Assembly (NCBI RefSeq): GCF_001657485.1
Contig: NZ_LXFU01000025.1
Coordinates: 1-64,000, forward strand
DNA length: 64,000 nucleotides
Source: Rhizobium sp. WYCCWR10014
GTDB taxonomy: Bacteria > Pseudomonadota > Alphaproteobacteria > Rhizobiales > Rhizobiaceae
Direction of reading: 5' to 3'
Made by a program: the position numbers and the translations under genes. Within the stretch, counting starts at the first letter, position 1; every line of letters starts with the position of its first letter. Below the pieces are notes generated by a model. It was not told where the DNA came from. It saw nothing but the letters and a program-made list of their open reading frames with translations, and did no database searches. Below are positions 44,899-53,827 of the stretch, one piece after another.

Positions 44899-45344
44899 CC
44901 CGTGATGCCCTCTCTACCGCGGATCACCATCATCGTTCCGGTCATGGAGGCGATGAGCTTCGCCGGCCCGTCGCTGATTGCGTAGCCTCGTCCGTCGGCG
45001 ACGATGATGGTGGAGCCGGGTTTGGTGATTTCCCCGCGAAACAGGAAACGATCGCCACGCCCCGGCGACATGAGATTGACCTTGAACTCGATCGTCAGGA
45101 TCGAGGCTTCCGGGTCGATGACGCTATAGGCGGCAAAGCCGCAGGCCGAATCGAGCGCTGCGGAAATGATCCCCGCATGCAGGATGCCATGCTGCTGTGT
45201 CAGCTTGACGTCGAAGGGAAGCTCGATCTCGACGACGCCGTGCTCGACGCGCGTCAGCTCCGCGCCGATCGTTTCCATCGCCGCCTGCCGCGCAAAATTA
45301 CGGCGGATCCGCGCGCGGAAATCGCCCCTGTCAGTCTCGCTCAT
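44895..45344 (-). CDS. PaaI-family hotdog-fold thioesterase
   Basis: A 149-residue hotdog-domain protein. The signature QQHGILHAGIISAALDSACGFAAY (about 52-75) contains the Asp expected to be catalytic, and TIEFKVNLMSPGRGD follows. Relatives hydrolyse phenylacetyl-CoA or other acyl-CoA thioesters. ATG 45344 is chosen because upstream in-frame sequence is not protein-like. It precedes and overlaps the nucleosidase gene by 4 bases; the functional link between the two is not obvious. Confidence 0.88.
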   Translation of the reverse strand: MSETDRGDFRARIRRNFARQAAMETIGAELTRVEHGVVEIELPFDVKLTQQHGILHAGIISAALDSACGFAAYSVIDPEASILTIEFKVNLMSPGRGDRFLFRGEITKPGSTIIVADGRGYAISDGPAKLIASMTGTMMVIRGREGITG

Positions 45345-45598
45345 GTCTGCCCCTCTTGCAGCCGCGAAATTGGCATGGCGCGCCGCATTCGACAAGCTGG
45401 ACATTGCTGAAATCGGTCTGGCCGGTGATGGAAACCCGGGACCGTGTCGCCGGGGCAACCCTTCACCTTTCCGTCGCCGTGCAAGCCGGTACCGCTGGCC
45501 AATACCGCTGGATCGTGGCGATCCGATGCGAAGACGATTGCAGCTTCGCGCGGCACGCGTATTCTCCGCATCGGGTTGCGAAATGACGGAGCGCCAGC

Positions 45599-46675
45599 AT
45601 GACGACGATATCGCAATCGGTCCGGAATTTCGAGACCTGGCTGGCCGGCGAACTCGGCGACGATCTCGTCAAGGACGATCTCCGGGAGAAGCATGAGAAG
45701 ATGCGGAGCGACGATTTCGTCTTCCTGCGCGCCACCTATTGGCGCTGGTGCGAGATCATCCTCGATATCTGCCCGGAACTTAAAGGCGCGCCTGAGGTAC
45801 TGGCGATCGGCGACACGCATCTGGAGAATTTCGGCACCTGGCGCGATGTCGAGGGCCGGCTCGTCTGGGGCGTCAATGATTTCGACGACGCGGCGATGAT
45901 GCCCTATGTATTTGATCTCGTACGCCTTGCGACAAGCGCCGTTTTGGCTCGCGGCGGCGACGGTCCCTCGGTTCGCATGATCGGCGAATTGATCTTGAGC
46001 GGTTATCGGAGAGGCCTTGAAAATCCGCTGCCCGTCATCCTCGAGCGCGACCACAAATGGCTGCGCAAGGCGCTGCTGCTGCCGAATTCCGAACGCCGGG
46101 AATTCTGGGAGAAATACGAAATGCTGCTTCCCGGCAAGAAGCCGCCACCACCAGCCTATGTCAAGGCGCTCGCAGACGCGCTGCCGTTGGGGTCAGGATC
46201 CTTCGTGGCGAAGCCGCGCAGCGGCGGTACCGGCAGCCTCGGCCGGCCGCGTTTCGTCGCCTATGCCGAATGGCAAGGTGGACCGGTGCTGCGCGAGGCA
46301 AAGGCGCTGGTGCCGTCCGCCTGGTCGCTTCGCCACAACCCGCGAGATGTGGCGATCCATGCAAGCGAGATCGCCAATGGGCGGGCGCGCTCAGTCGATC
46401 CTCACTACCGGGTCTCCGGCCGCATCCTCATGCGCCGGCTCTCGCCGAACAGCTGCAAGATCGAAATCGACCAGCATCCCGAGATCCTGCTTTCGCCGAC
46501 GATGCTCGAACTGATGGGCTTCGAGATCGCCAATTGCCATTCCGACGATGCGGCGGCGGTTACAGCGATCCTGAAGGATTTGGCGGTGCGGGGAAACGAA
46601 TGGCTGCATGAGGCGGCAAGGGCCGCGGCATCCGGCGTCAGCGCCGAGCAGAAAGCCTATTCCCGCGCCGGCTGA
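45599..46675 (+). CDS. DUF2252-family protein
   Basis: A 358-residue protein with the DUF2252 kinase-like pattern. GDTHLENFGTW (near 80) is followed by WGVNDFDDAAMMPYVFDLVRLATSAVLA, which parallels the HxDxxxxN and DFD motifs of aminoglycoside phosphotransferase-like folds. FVAKPRSGGTGSLGRPRF lies mid-chain. Biochemical function is unknown for the family. It stands alone between the thioesterase and the iron locus and is followed at once by dispersed repeat R2. Confidence 0.88.
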   Translation: MTTISQSVRNFETWLAGELGDDLVKDDLREKHEKMRSDDFVFLRATYWRWCEIILDICPELKGAPEVLAIGDTHLENFGTWRDVEGRLVWGVNDFDDAAMMPYVFDLVRLATSAVLARGGDGPSVRMIGELILSGYRRGLENPLPVILERDHKWLRKALLLPNSERREFWEKYEMLLPGKKPPPPAYVKALADALPLGSGSFVAKPRSGGTGSLGRPRFVAYAEWQGGPVLREAKALVPSAWSLRHNPRDVAIHASEIANGRARSVDPHYRVSGRILMRRLSPNSCKIEIDQHPEILLSPTMLELMGFEIANCHSDDAAAVTAILKDLAVRGNEWLHEAARAAASGVSAEQKAYSRAG

Positions 46676-46676
46676 A

Positions 46677-46722
46677 GCAATTTCAGCAAAAGTGTGCAGC
46701 GGTTTTGCGTCCGGAATTGCGC
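46677..46722 (+). repeat. Dispersed 3' palindrome, copy R2
   Basis: Arms GCAATTTC and GGAATTGC enclose AGCAAAAGTGTGCAGCGG and a TTTTGCGTCC tail. It begins two bases after the DUF2252 stop. Confidence 0.75.
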
Positions 46723-46731
46723 TTCTCTGAT

Positions 46732-47811
46732 TTAGATCCGCACGATGTGCTGATCCCAGGCGACGTCGCTGCGGGTCGACAGGAAATCGCCGTCATAGGA
46801 GGAGACGGCAAAGCCGCTTCTTGCCGGCGCAATGCCCGCTGCATCCGGAACGACGGTCTCGGCCAGCACCTTGCCCGACTTTGCGTCAAGGGTCACCGAG
46901 GCGCCGCCCTTCGGCGAGGTGATGCCGACAAGACCTTCGCGGCGATTGACGGCGATCGCCCCGACGTAGTTGGCGAGCCTGCGCGTTGTCTCCTCCGGCA
47001 GGTCGATGAAGGTAAGATCTTCGCCCTTGGCGAAATGGCCGACAAGCGGCGGCAAATCCTTACGGTGGCCTTCATACTGGCAGGCGAACCAGATGCGGCC
47101 CTCGCCGTCGAGATCGACGTGGCGGGTGGAGAGTTCCGCCCATTCCGCCGGCAGCACATGTTTTTCGACCAGCGCACCGGTTGCCGCATCGATCAGCGCC
47201 AGCGACGGCTGCATCTCGCCGAGATTGAGTTTGGTGCGGCCGAAATCCGGATGTGTCTCGATGCCGCCATTGGCGACGATGAGCAGGCGTCCGTCATCGG
47301 ACACCGCCATGTCGTGCGGACCGATGCCGTAGGTCTCGAATTCGCCGATGCGGGCGAAGCGGTCGGTGGCGTCGTAGAGGCCGATCATGCCGCGATTGCC
47401 GTCGAAGTCGTTCTCGCTAGCGTAGAGCAGACGGCCGTCGGGAGAGAAGGCGCCATGGCCGTAGAAATGCCGGTCCTCCCTGGAGTTGATGACAACAGGC
47501 TCGCTTTTGTTCCAGGGATCGAAGACCATCGCATAGGTGCCGGGCCGGCGTGCAAAGGCGACAGTCTTGCCGGTGCTGGCGCTGAAGGCCATGCCGTGAG
47601 CGCGGGCGGGAAGCGCCACTTGATCGACGATCTCGCCACGCTCGGTCACGGTCGCGATGGCAAAGGAGCCGTCGGCTGCCCGAATGCCCGAGGCATAGAC
47701 GGCATCGGCCCGCTCCAGTGCCATCAGCGACCTCGGCGCCAAGGCAGCAAGGAAGCCAAGGCCGGCCGCCTTGACGAAGTTGCGTCGGTCGATCGCGGCA
47801 CTTCGCATCAT
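46732..47811 (-). CDS. DUF1513 protein with Tat signal (iron locus)
   Basis: A 359-residue beta-propeller-like protein. The N-terminus has a twin-arginine signal, DRRNFVKAAGLGFLAALAP, so it is exported folded. Repeats such as YGHGAFSPDGRLLYASEND and GPHDMAVSDDGRLLIVANGG follow, ending HIVRI. It is the last of four genes (51779 to 46732) and follows the second imelysin with a 4-base gap. ATG 47811 is preferred, with GGAG 9 bases upstream. Family function is unknown; the context says periplasmic iron handling. Confidence 0.88.
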   Translation of the reverse strand: MMRSAAIDRRNFVKAAGLGFLAALAPRSLMALERADAVYASGIRAADGSFAIATVTERGEIVDQVALPARAHGMAFSASTGKTVAFARRPGTYAMVFDPWNKSEPVVINSREDRHFYGHGAFSPDGRLLYASENDFDGNRGMIGLYDATDRFARIGEFETYGIGPHDMAVSDDGRLLIVANGGIETHPDFGRTKLNLGEMQPSLALIDAATGALVEKHVLPAEWAELSTRHVDLDGEGRIWFACQYEGHRKDLPPLVGHFAKGEDLTFIDLPEETTRRLANYVGAIAVNRREGLVGITSPKGGASVTLDAKSGKVLAETVVPDAAGIAPARSGFAVSSYDGDFLSTRSDVAWDQHIVRI

Positions 47812-47815
47812 CGTC

Positions 47816-48916
47816 TCAATCTCCGTCCGAAAAGGAAAAGCCGGCCGAAAGGCCGATAGCCGCGCCATATTCGTCGCTGATCCTGGTGATCAGGTCGCGG
47901 CTGTCGGCAAGCAGCGCATCGAGCTTCGCCTTCTCCGCATCGCTGACGGCGATGTCGATGTCGGGATTGAGCTTCGGTACGCTGTCGAGCAGCGATTTGA
48001 AGTCCTGGTCGATCGAGGCAGCGATCGGCTGCTTGTCCGGCGGCAGAAGTTCGGCCATGCCGGCCTTCTGCCAGAGCGTGCGCAGCCCCTCCAGATTGGC
48101 GGCCATCGATTTCCAGGTATTCTTGGAGCGCCAGTAGATCGCCATGCGTGGCCGTGGCGCGGTGTCCTTGCCCTTGTAGAACTGCTCCAGCCGCTGGTCG
48201 CGGACATTCTCCGCCCCATGGACGAGAATGCCGAGCAGCGCCGTCACCGCTTCCTTGTTGTCCATGAAATCGTTGCTCTGCGGGCCTGGATGTTTCCAGC
48301 TCGCCTGCACGCCATCGGGCTTTTCCCAGGCGGCGACGACTTCGCCGGCCTCACGCTGGATATTGCCGGCGACCGCCTGGCCGTAAAGGCAGCGGAAACT
48401 GCCTTTCTGCCCGACGAGATCGTCGGAGCCATTGCCGTAAAGCACGTATTCCAGCGCCGTCAGGCCTTGCAACGCAACGCTCTTGCCGGCGATCGCATCA
48501 ACGGTCGCATCGTTCGGATCGGCCTTGGCAATCAGCGCCTGGACCTGCTTGAGGCCGACGCCCTTGCGGTCGGGATAAAACAGGATGTGCTCGAAGAGAT
48601 TGTCCTGGATAACAGGCCCGGTCTGGACGATCTCGATGATCGACCAATAGCGGATCGTGTCGTCGAAGGTGGACTTCGCCTTGTCGAGCGTCTGCTGCGT
48701 GCCGTCGGCGCAAAGATCCTTCATTGCCGTCGTCAGCCGGGCGGCCGATTGCTGCATGTTGCGATAGCCGGGACGGATAACCTCGTCGACGGCGCGCTGC
48801 ATGACGGCGGGAACGGCATCCTCGTTCAGCCCTGCCGGGGGAGTGGTCGTCTGGGCGGCCGCGGATGTCGCGAGGCCGATCAGAGGAAGGCAGAGCAGGC
48901 GGTGCCAAAGGCGCAT
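47816..48916 (-). CDS. Imelysin-family periplasmic protein (second copy, degenerate GxHxxE)
   Basis: A 366-residue exported protein with signal peptide MRLWHRLLCLPLIGLATSAAAQ. The imelysin helical fold is indicated by MQRAVDEVIRPGYRNMQQSA and KGVGLKQVQALIAK. The family motif GxHxxE appears as GLTALE, with Thr in place of His. The motif is intact in the first imelysin upstream. Its ATG overlaps the DUF1111 stop (TGATG). Imelysins are associated with iron uptake; the altered motif suggests a structural role or different ligand. Confidence 0.88.
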   Translation of the reverse strand: MRLWHRLLCLPLIGLATSAAAQTTTPPAGLNEDAVPAVMQRAVDEVIRPGYRNMQQSAARLTTAMKDLCADGTQQTLDKAKSTFDDTIRYWSIIEIVQTGPVIQDNLFEHILFYPDRKGVGLKQVQALIAKADPNDATVDAIAGKSVALQGLTALEYVLYGNGSDDLVGQKGSFRCLYGQAVAGNIQREAGEVVAAWEKPDGVQASWKHPGPQSNDFMDNKEAVTALLGILVHGAENVRDQRLEQFYKGKDTAPRPRMAIYWRSKNTWKSMAANLEGLRTLWQKAGMAELLPPDKQPIAASIDQDFKSLLDSVPKLNPDIDIAVSDAEKAKLDALLADSRDLITRISDEYGAAIGLSAGFSFSDGD

Positions 48917-50454
48917 CAAAGTGACTCCAGGAATGTAATCAGGGCCGCCCTGTCGTCTGTCGGCAGGGAGGAGAAAGCGTTGCGGGCCTTTTCAGCTTCG
49001 CCGCCATGCCAGAGGATCGCTTCGGTGAGATCACGCGCACGGCCGTCATGCAGGAAAAAGCTGTGTCCGCTGATAGTCCGGGTCAGTCCTATACCCCATA
49101 GCGGCGGCGTGCGCCATTCACGTCCGCTTGCAAGACCGACCTGCTGCCCGTCGGCAAGGCCGTCGCCCATGTCGTGCAGAAGAAAGTCGGAATAGGGCCA
49201 GATCAGCTGGAACGACTGCGCCTTGTCCGGCGTATCCCGCCGGGTGACGAATTTCGGCACGTGGCAGGAAATGCAGCCGCTTTCGTAGAAGATCCGCTTG
49301 CCCCGCAGCGTCTCGGGGAAACTCGCCTTGCGGCGCGCCGGAACGGCGAGATTTTCGGAATAGAAGGTGACGAGGTCGAGAATGGGACCCGGCGCTTCTT
49401 CTGCGCCCAGCCGCTTCTGCACCCCGGTCGGCATATCAAGGCATTTTTCTTCCGCTTTGGTGCAGTCGCCCTGCGCCTTCGGCTGATCGGGCGTCGAGAT
49501 GCCGATATCATTGGCGAAGGCATCGGCACTCTGATCGCGCACCGTGGCGTTCTGCGCCTTCCAGCCGAAGCGGCCAAGCGCGATCTTGCCGCTGCGGTGG
49601 TCGCGCACTATCGCCGCCTTGCCGGAGATGCCGTCGCCGTCGACATCATCAGGATCGGCATGGGCAAGGATATCGGCCTCGGGAATTGCCTCGATCAGTC
49701 CGAGGCCGATCATCGCCGAGGCGACACGCGGCGAAATCGTCGTCGCGGGGTCGAGCGGTCCATAGCCAAGGTTCGTCACCGCATAACTCGGCCGGCGCAG
49801 CGACACGGTCTCGCCGTCGCCGAGCGTCACTCTTTCTTCGTGATAGTTGATCGCCATCTTCCCTTCGGCAGCAAGGCCGGGAACGGCGAGGTCCTGCAAC
49901 TGATGGCCGTAGACCGGATCGGGAAAGTTGACGACATCAGCTACCGCGATCGCCTTTTCTTCCTCGGGCGTCGTGGCCGCGCGGGAAAGCCGCAGGAACA
50001 TCGAGGTGGCGCTCGGGCCTCCCTCCGGCGGTTTGCCGCGGCCGTCATTGACATGGCAGCTCATGCAGGAGCGGGCGTTGAAGAGCGGCCCGAGACCATC
50101 GGAGGCCTGCGTCGAGGAGGGAGCGGAAACCCAGAGCTTGCGGAAGAGCGCATTGCCGAGCTTGAAATTCTGCTCTTCCTCGAAGGGGATGTTGGCCGAA
50201 ATATGTGAGAAGCTGTCCTCGGTGACAGGGTCGATCGAGGTCGTCGCCCCCGCCTGCATCGCTTCGTATTGTTCGGCCTTGGAAAAATCCGCCGTCGGCC
50301 GGGTGACGTCGGCGACTCGTTTCAGATCCGCGTCGGAAAGGTCGGTGCGTTTCGTCGGCAGATCGAAACCGGCGGCGATGCTGACGGAAAAACCGGCAAG
50401 CGTGGCGCAGAGCGCTGCGCTGGCGAAAAATCGGCGGGCCGGGGCATGCGACAT
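48916..50454 (-). CDS. Di-heme oxidoreductase-family protein (DUF1111)
   Basis: A 512-residue exported c-type cytochrome-like protein. A signal peptide (residues 1-29) precedes two heme-binding CxxCH motifs: Cys130-Met-Ser-Cys133-His134 and a second (CISCHV) near residue 396. The family is often called thiol oxidoreductase but is related to di-heme peroxidases. It lies between two imelysin genes, so it probably transfers electrons during iron acquisition, for example ferrous oxidation. The stop overlaps the next start (TGATG). Confidence 0.9.
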   Translation of the reverse strand: MSHAPARRFFASAALCATLAGFSVSIAAGFDLPTKRTDLSDADLKRVADVTRPTADFSKAEQYEAMQAGATTSIDPVTEDSFSHISANIPFEEEQNFKLGNALFRKLWVSAPSSTQASDGLGPLFNARSCMSCHVNDGRGKPPEGGPSATSMFLRLSRAATTPEEEKAIAVADVVNFPDPVYGHQLQDLAVPGLAAEGKMAINYHEERVTLGDGETVSLRRPSYAVTNLGYGPLDPATTISPRVASAMIGLGLIEAIPEADILAHADPDDVDGDGISGKAAIVRDHRSGKIALGRFGWKAQNATVRDQSADAFANDIGISTPDQPKAQGDCTKAEEKCLDMPTGVQKRLGAEEAPGPILDLVTFYSENLAVPARRKASFPETLRGKRIFYESGCISCHVPKFVTRRDTPDKAQSFQLIWPYSDFLLHDMGDGLADGQQVGLASGREWRTPPLWGIGLTRTISGHSFFLHDGRARDLTEAILWHGGEAEKARNAFSSLPTDDRAALITFLESL

Positions 50455-50501
50455 TTCAGGGTCCGGGCCGCTCCGGCTTTCGAAGCGGCCCGCCTTTTTG
50501 C

Positions 50502-51779
50502 TTATTTGAAGACGGCGTTAGGATTATCCAAGCTGTCGGAACCTTCAAGCTGAACCGTGCCGAGATCGAGTGCGGCTATAACGCGCTGCACCGATTTCGT
50601 CTGGTCGATCAGCCCATCGATGGCGGCCTGAACGACCGCGTTGCCTTCCTTGTTGCCTTCGCCGATCATCTGGTCGTACTTCTCGACGGCCTCGCCGCGC
50701 TTTGCCATGGCATTCATCGCATCGAGCGTCTTGTTGAGCTTGCCTTCAACTTCGGCATCGAGCGCCTTGTCCTTGGCGGCCACCAGATCGTGCAGCGACG
50801 GGCCGCTGAGCTTGGTGCCGTCGACGCGGGTATAGTTGCCGGTATAGGCGGCAGCAATGCCGATCGCGTCGTTGAGATGCGAGTTGTAGGTATTGTCCGA
50901 GAAGCAATCATGCTCTTCTTCCGGATCGTGCAGCAGCAGGCCGAGCTTCATGCGCTCGCCGGCAAGCTCGCCGTAGGAAAGCGAACCCATGCCCGTCAGG
51001 ATCGCGACGAGGCCGGCCTTCGGATCGGCTTCGACGTTCTTCGTCGCAGCACCATCCGGCTTCCAGTTGTCGGTCATTTCCTGCAGATCGGAAACGAGCA
51101 GGGTGGAGGCGGATTTCAGATATTCGGCACGGCGGTCGCAATTGCCGTGCGTGCAGTTCTTCAGGTCGTAATCGGTTGCCGGGCGGTCGCCGGCGCCAGG
51201 GCCGGTGCCGTTCAGATCCTGACCCCAGAGCAGGAATTCGATGGCGTGATAGCCGGTCGCGACATTGGCTTCGATGCCACCGGCCTCGGCCAGCGTGCCA
51301 GAGAGGAATTCCGGAGTCAGCTTGGAAGCGTCGACATCCTTGCCCTCGATCTTGATCGTTTTGTTGGCGATGACATTTGCCACATAGAGAGAATTTTCGT
51401 CGCTCTCGGTGCCATAGGAGGCATCGACATAGTCGATCAGGCCTTCATCGAGCGGCCATGCGTTGACCTTGCCTTCCCAGTCGTCGACGATCGGATTGCC
51501 GAAGCGATAGACTTCCGTCTGCTGGTAGGGGACGCGCGCCTTGATCCAGGCGTCTCTGGCGGCCTTGAGCGTCGCATCGGTCGGCGCCTTCAGGAAGGCA
51601 TCGATCGCGGCGTCGAGCGCCTTGGCCGTCGTCAGCGAGTCCTCGTATTTCGCATGCGCCACGTCGGCATAGTGTTTCACCACGCTAGCAGCATCGGTCT
51701 CGGCATGCGCGGGAAGGGCGAGCAGGGCGGCGGGGGCGATCGCCAGCACGGCTGCGCGGAATTTGCGGTTGAGCTTCAT
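50502..51779 (-). CDS. irpA: Imelysin-family iron-regulated protein
   Basis: A 425-residue periplasmic protein with a signal peptide (residues 1-26, cleavage after PAHA). The imelysin GxHxxE motif is Gly176-His178-Glu181 in ATGYHAIEFLLWG. Other family pieces: DAWIKARVPYQQTEVYRFGNPIVDDWEGKVN and SLSYGELAGERMKLGLL. Named iron-regulated protein A in cyanobacteria. It heads the operon with DUF1111, a second imelysin and DUF1513 (gaps 47 bases or less). A degenerate iron box lies 81 bases upstream. Confidence 0.9.
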   Translation of the reverse strand: MKLNRKFRAAVLAIAPAALLALPAHAETDAASVVKHYADVAHAKYEDSLTTAKALDAAIDAFLKAPTDATLKAARDAWIKARVPYQQTEVYRFGNPIVDDWEGKVNAWPLDEGLIDYVDASYGTESDENSLYVANVIANKTIKIEGKDVDASKLTPEFLSGTLAEAGGIEANVATGYHAIEFLLWGQDLNGTGPGAGDRPATDYDLKNCTHGNCDRRAEYLKSASTLLVSDLQEMTDNWKPDGAATKNVEADPKAGLVAILTGMGSLSYGELAGERMKLGLLLHDPEEEHDCFSDNTYNSHLNDAIGIAAAYTGNYTRVDGTKLSGPSLHDLVAAKDKALDAEVEGKLNKTLDAMNAMAKRGEAVEKYDQMIGEGNKEGNAVVQAAIDGLIDQTKSVQRVIAALDLGTVQLEGSDSLDNPNAVFK

Positions 51780-51859
51780 GATCCTCTCCTGTGACGGATT
51801 TTCCGTCTAATCGGGCTCCGTCTCTTCGCGCAAAAGCAAACTTGTGTCAAACGCTCTAG

Positions 51860-51876
51860 TTTGGAATGATTTTAAG
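51860..51876. promoter_or_regulatory. Degenerate iron control element upstream of the imelysin operon
   Basis: TTTGGAATGATTTTAAG matches the mbfA palindrome pattern TTTAGAAT-N-ATTCTAAA at 13 of 16 arm positions. It lies 81 bases before the ATG of the first operon gene (minus strand), near a plausible promoter. Weaker than the mbfA site, so the assignment is tentative. Confidence 0.5.
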
Positions 51877-52004
51877 GACGCAGAGGCACTGCCAGCGCTG
51901 CCTCTTTTAAACGGCATCTGCTTGAAAACCGGCATCTCACGCGTCCAGCGCAGCGTCATTCCGCCACGGCATCACGATGCGCTGTCGACGCCCGCTAAGC
52001 CGCG

Positions 52005-53294
52005 TCAGCCCTTCCGCTGCATGCGGCAGAAGAAGAAGCCGTCCGTGTCGGTGGAGGCCGGCGTCAGCGTCACCGACAAGCCGTCGGAAGAGTGCGGACG
52101 CGGGGCGTCCTTTCCGAAGAGCTGATCCCAGGCAGGCAGGGCGCTGACGATCTGAAAATCGGGATTATCCGCCGTGAAACGGCGCGCCTGCTCCTCGTTT
52201 TCCTGGGGCAGGACCGAGCAGGTTACATAGATCAGTTCGCCGCTTGGCTTGACGAAGCTGCTCGCCTGCGCCAGCGCGTCCTGCTGCTGGGCGGTGCGCT
52301 CGTCGAGGTTCTTGGCCGTCAGGCGCCACTTCGTATCGGGCCGGCGGCGCCACGTGCCGGTGCCGGTGCACGGCGCGTCGACCAGCACCTTGTCGCAGCG
52401 TCCGGCAAGGGCGGAGAGTGCCCTGGCGTCGTCATGCACCTGGACATTGCGTGTGCCCGCCCGCTTCAGCCGCTCGATGATCGGCGCTAGCCGTTTGCGG
52501 TCGGCGTCATAGGCGTGAACCTGTCCCTTGTTCTGCATGGCCGCGGCCATGGCGAGCGTCTTGCCGCCGCCGCCGGCGCAATAGTCGAGAACCTGTTCGC
52601 CATCATGGGCGAGCACCAGGTCGGCGACGATCTGCGATCCCTCATCCTGAACTTCGAACCAGCCTTTTTGGAACGAAAGCTCGGCTGTCACGTTCGGAAG
52701 ACGCGACGCGCCTTCGCCGGCGGCAATCCGGATGCCTTGGCGGGCGATCTTCGCAGCATGCGCGTTGGCTCTTTCGAGCGCCTTGACGACCTTTTCGCGG
52801 GAGGCTTTGAGGCTGTTGGCGCGCAGATCGAGCGTCGGGCGGGCGGCGAGTGCCTGTGCCTCGGCGAGCCATGCGGCGCCGAAGGCCTGTTCGAAGGAGG
52901 GTTGGACCCATTCGGGAATATCACCGCGAATATGCGGCGGCGCATCGTCGAGCGAGCGGCTTTGAAAGGCCGAGGCGGCGTCGGCCGAAAGCGGCGCCGG
53001 CGCAAACTTGTCATCTGCCAGCTCAGCGGCAAGACTGTCAGGTGTGAAACCCCATTGGCGGAACATGACGGCATGGGCAATGGCGGCGGCACTATCGTCA
53101 TCCATCAGCCAGGCATGGGAAAGCCGCATGCGCAGTGCGTCATAGACGATGTTGCCGATCGCAGCACGATCGCCGGAACCGGCGAAGCGGTGCGCGAGGC
53201 CCCAGTCCTTCAGCGCGTCGGCGACGGGCCGCTTGCGGGCATCGATGTCCGCGAGCACAGAAATCGCCCCTTCGAGGCGGCCGCCCAGACGCAT
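52005..53294 (-). CDS. 16S rRNA m5C methyltransferase-like (RsmB/NOL1-NOP2-sun)
   Basis: A 429-residue SAM-dependent RNA cytosine methyltransferase. The N-terminal helical NusB-like part covers about 1-130. The methyltransferase domain has DYCAGGGGKTLAMAAAM (SAM site, near 246), motif IV VLVDAPCTGTGTWRRRPD (Cys for release) and motif VI YVTCSVLPQENEEQ (catalytic Cys near 380). Length fits RsmB/Sun. Rhizobial copies are annotated as rsmB-like; exact target base is inferred. Confidence 0.9.
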   Translation of the reverse strand: MRLGGRLEGAISVLADIDARKRPVADALKDWGLAHRFAGSGDRAAIGNIVYDALRMRLSHAWLMDDDSAAAIAHAVMFRQWGFTPDSLAAELADDKFAPAPLSADAASAFQSRSLDDAPPHIRGDIPEWVQPSFEQAFGAAWLAEAQALAARPTLDLRANSLKASREKVVKALERANAHAAKIARQGIRIAAGEGASRLPNVTAELSFQKGWFEVQDEGSQIVADLVLAHDGEQVLDYCAGGGGKTLAMAAAMQNKGQVHAYDADRKRLAPIIERLKRAGTRNVQVHDDARALSALAGRCDKVLVDAPCTGTGTWRRRPDTKWRLTAKNLDERTAQQQDALAQASSFVKPSGELIYVTCSVLPQENEEQARRFTADNPDFQIVSALPAWDQLFGKDAPRPHSSDGLSVTLTPASTDTDGFFFCRMQRKG

Positions 53295-53464
53295 TCACAT
53301 GTCTCCTGTTGCCGTGGCGTGTGAACGACCAGCGCAAACGCGATGGTCACGCAGTGGATTGTTCACAAGTCTCAACCGGGTGGTAACCGCGATTGACGGC
53401 AAGAGCAAGCGCTGCTTCCGGCGCAGTCAGTGGTGGCCTCAGCTGATGACCTCGGCTGTCAGCT

Positions 53465-53827
53465 TTAGCTGATCACCTGGTAGCAGACCTTCGCAGTGCC
53501 GGAGCTCACCATGCCGATATTCTGTGCGGCGGCGCGCGACAGGTCGATTACTCGACCACGGATGAACGGACCACGATCGTTGATGCGAACGACGACGGTG
53601 CGGCCATTGTTGCGGTTGGTGACCTTCACCTTGGTGCCGAAAGCAAGCGAGCGATGTGCGGCAGTCAAGATGGCAGGATTCATACGTTCCCCGGAAGCAG
53701 TTTTGGAGCGAAGTGCGTACCATGAAGCACCGCCACAGCCATTTGCAGCAAAACCTTCCGCCGGAAGCATGGAAGAACAGGCGGCAATAGTTGCGGCGAC
53801 GATAATAGAACGACGTATTTTCTTCAA
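53465..53827 (-). CDS. rlpA: RlpA-family septal-ring lytic transglycosylase (short)
   Basis: A 120-residue exported double-psi beta-barrel protein. TTG 53827 is chosen because it opens a good signal peptide ([26 protein letters not shown]) and AGGGA lies 8 bases before it; a GTG ten codons upstream (53857) is the alternative. The domain has [29 protein letters not shown] and [10 protein letters not shown], the signature with the catalytic Asp. No SPOR domain is present. RlpA acts on denuded glycan strands; here it is the single-domain form common in rhizobia. Confidence 0.85.
   Translation of the reverse strand: MKKIRRSIIVAATIAACSSMLPAEGFAANGCGGASWYALRSKTASGERMNPAILTAAHRSLAFGTKVKVTNRNNGRTVVVRINDRGPFIRGRVIDLSRAAAQNIGMVSSGTAKVCYQVIS

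Noticed and set aside
46705-47859. A long plus-strand frame opposite the DUF1513 gene
   Set aside because: The minus-strand gene has a Tat signal and operon context; the plus frame is typical antisense.
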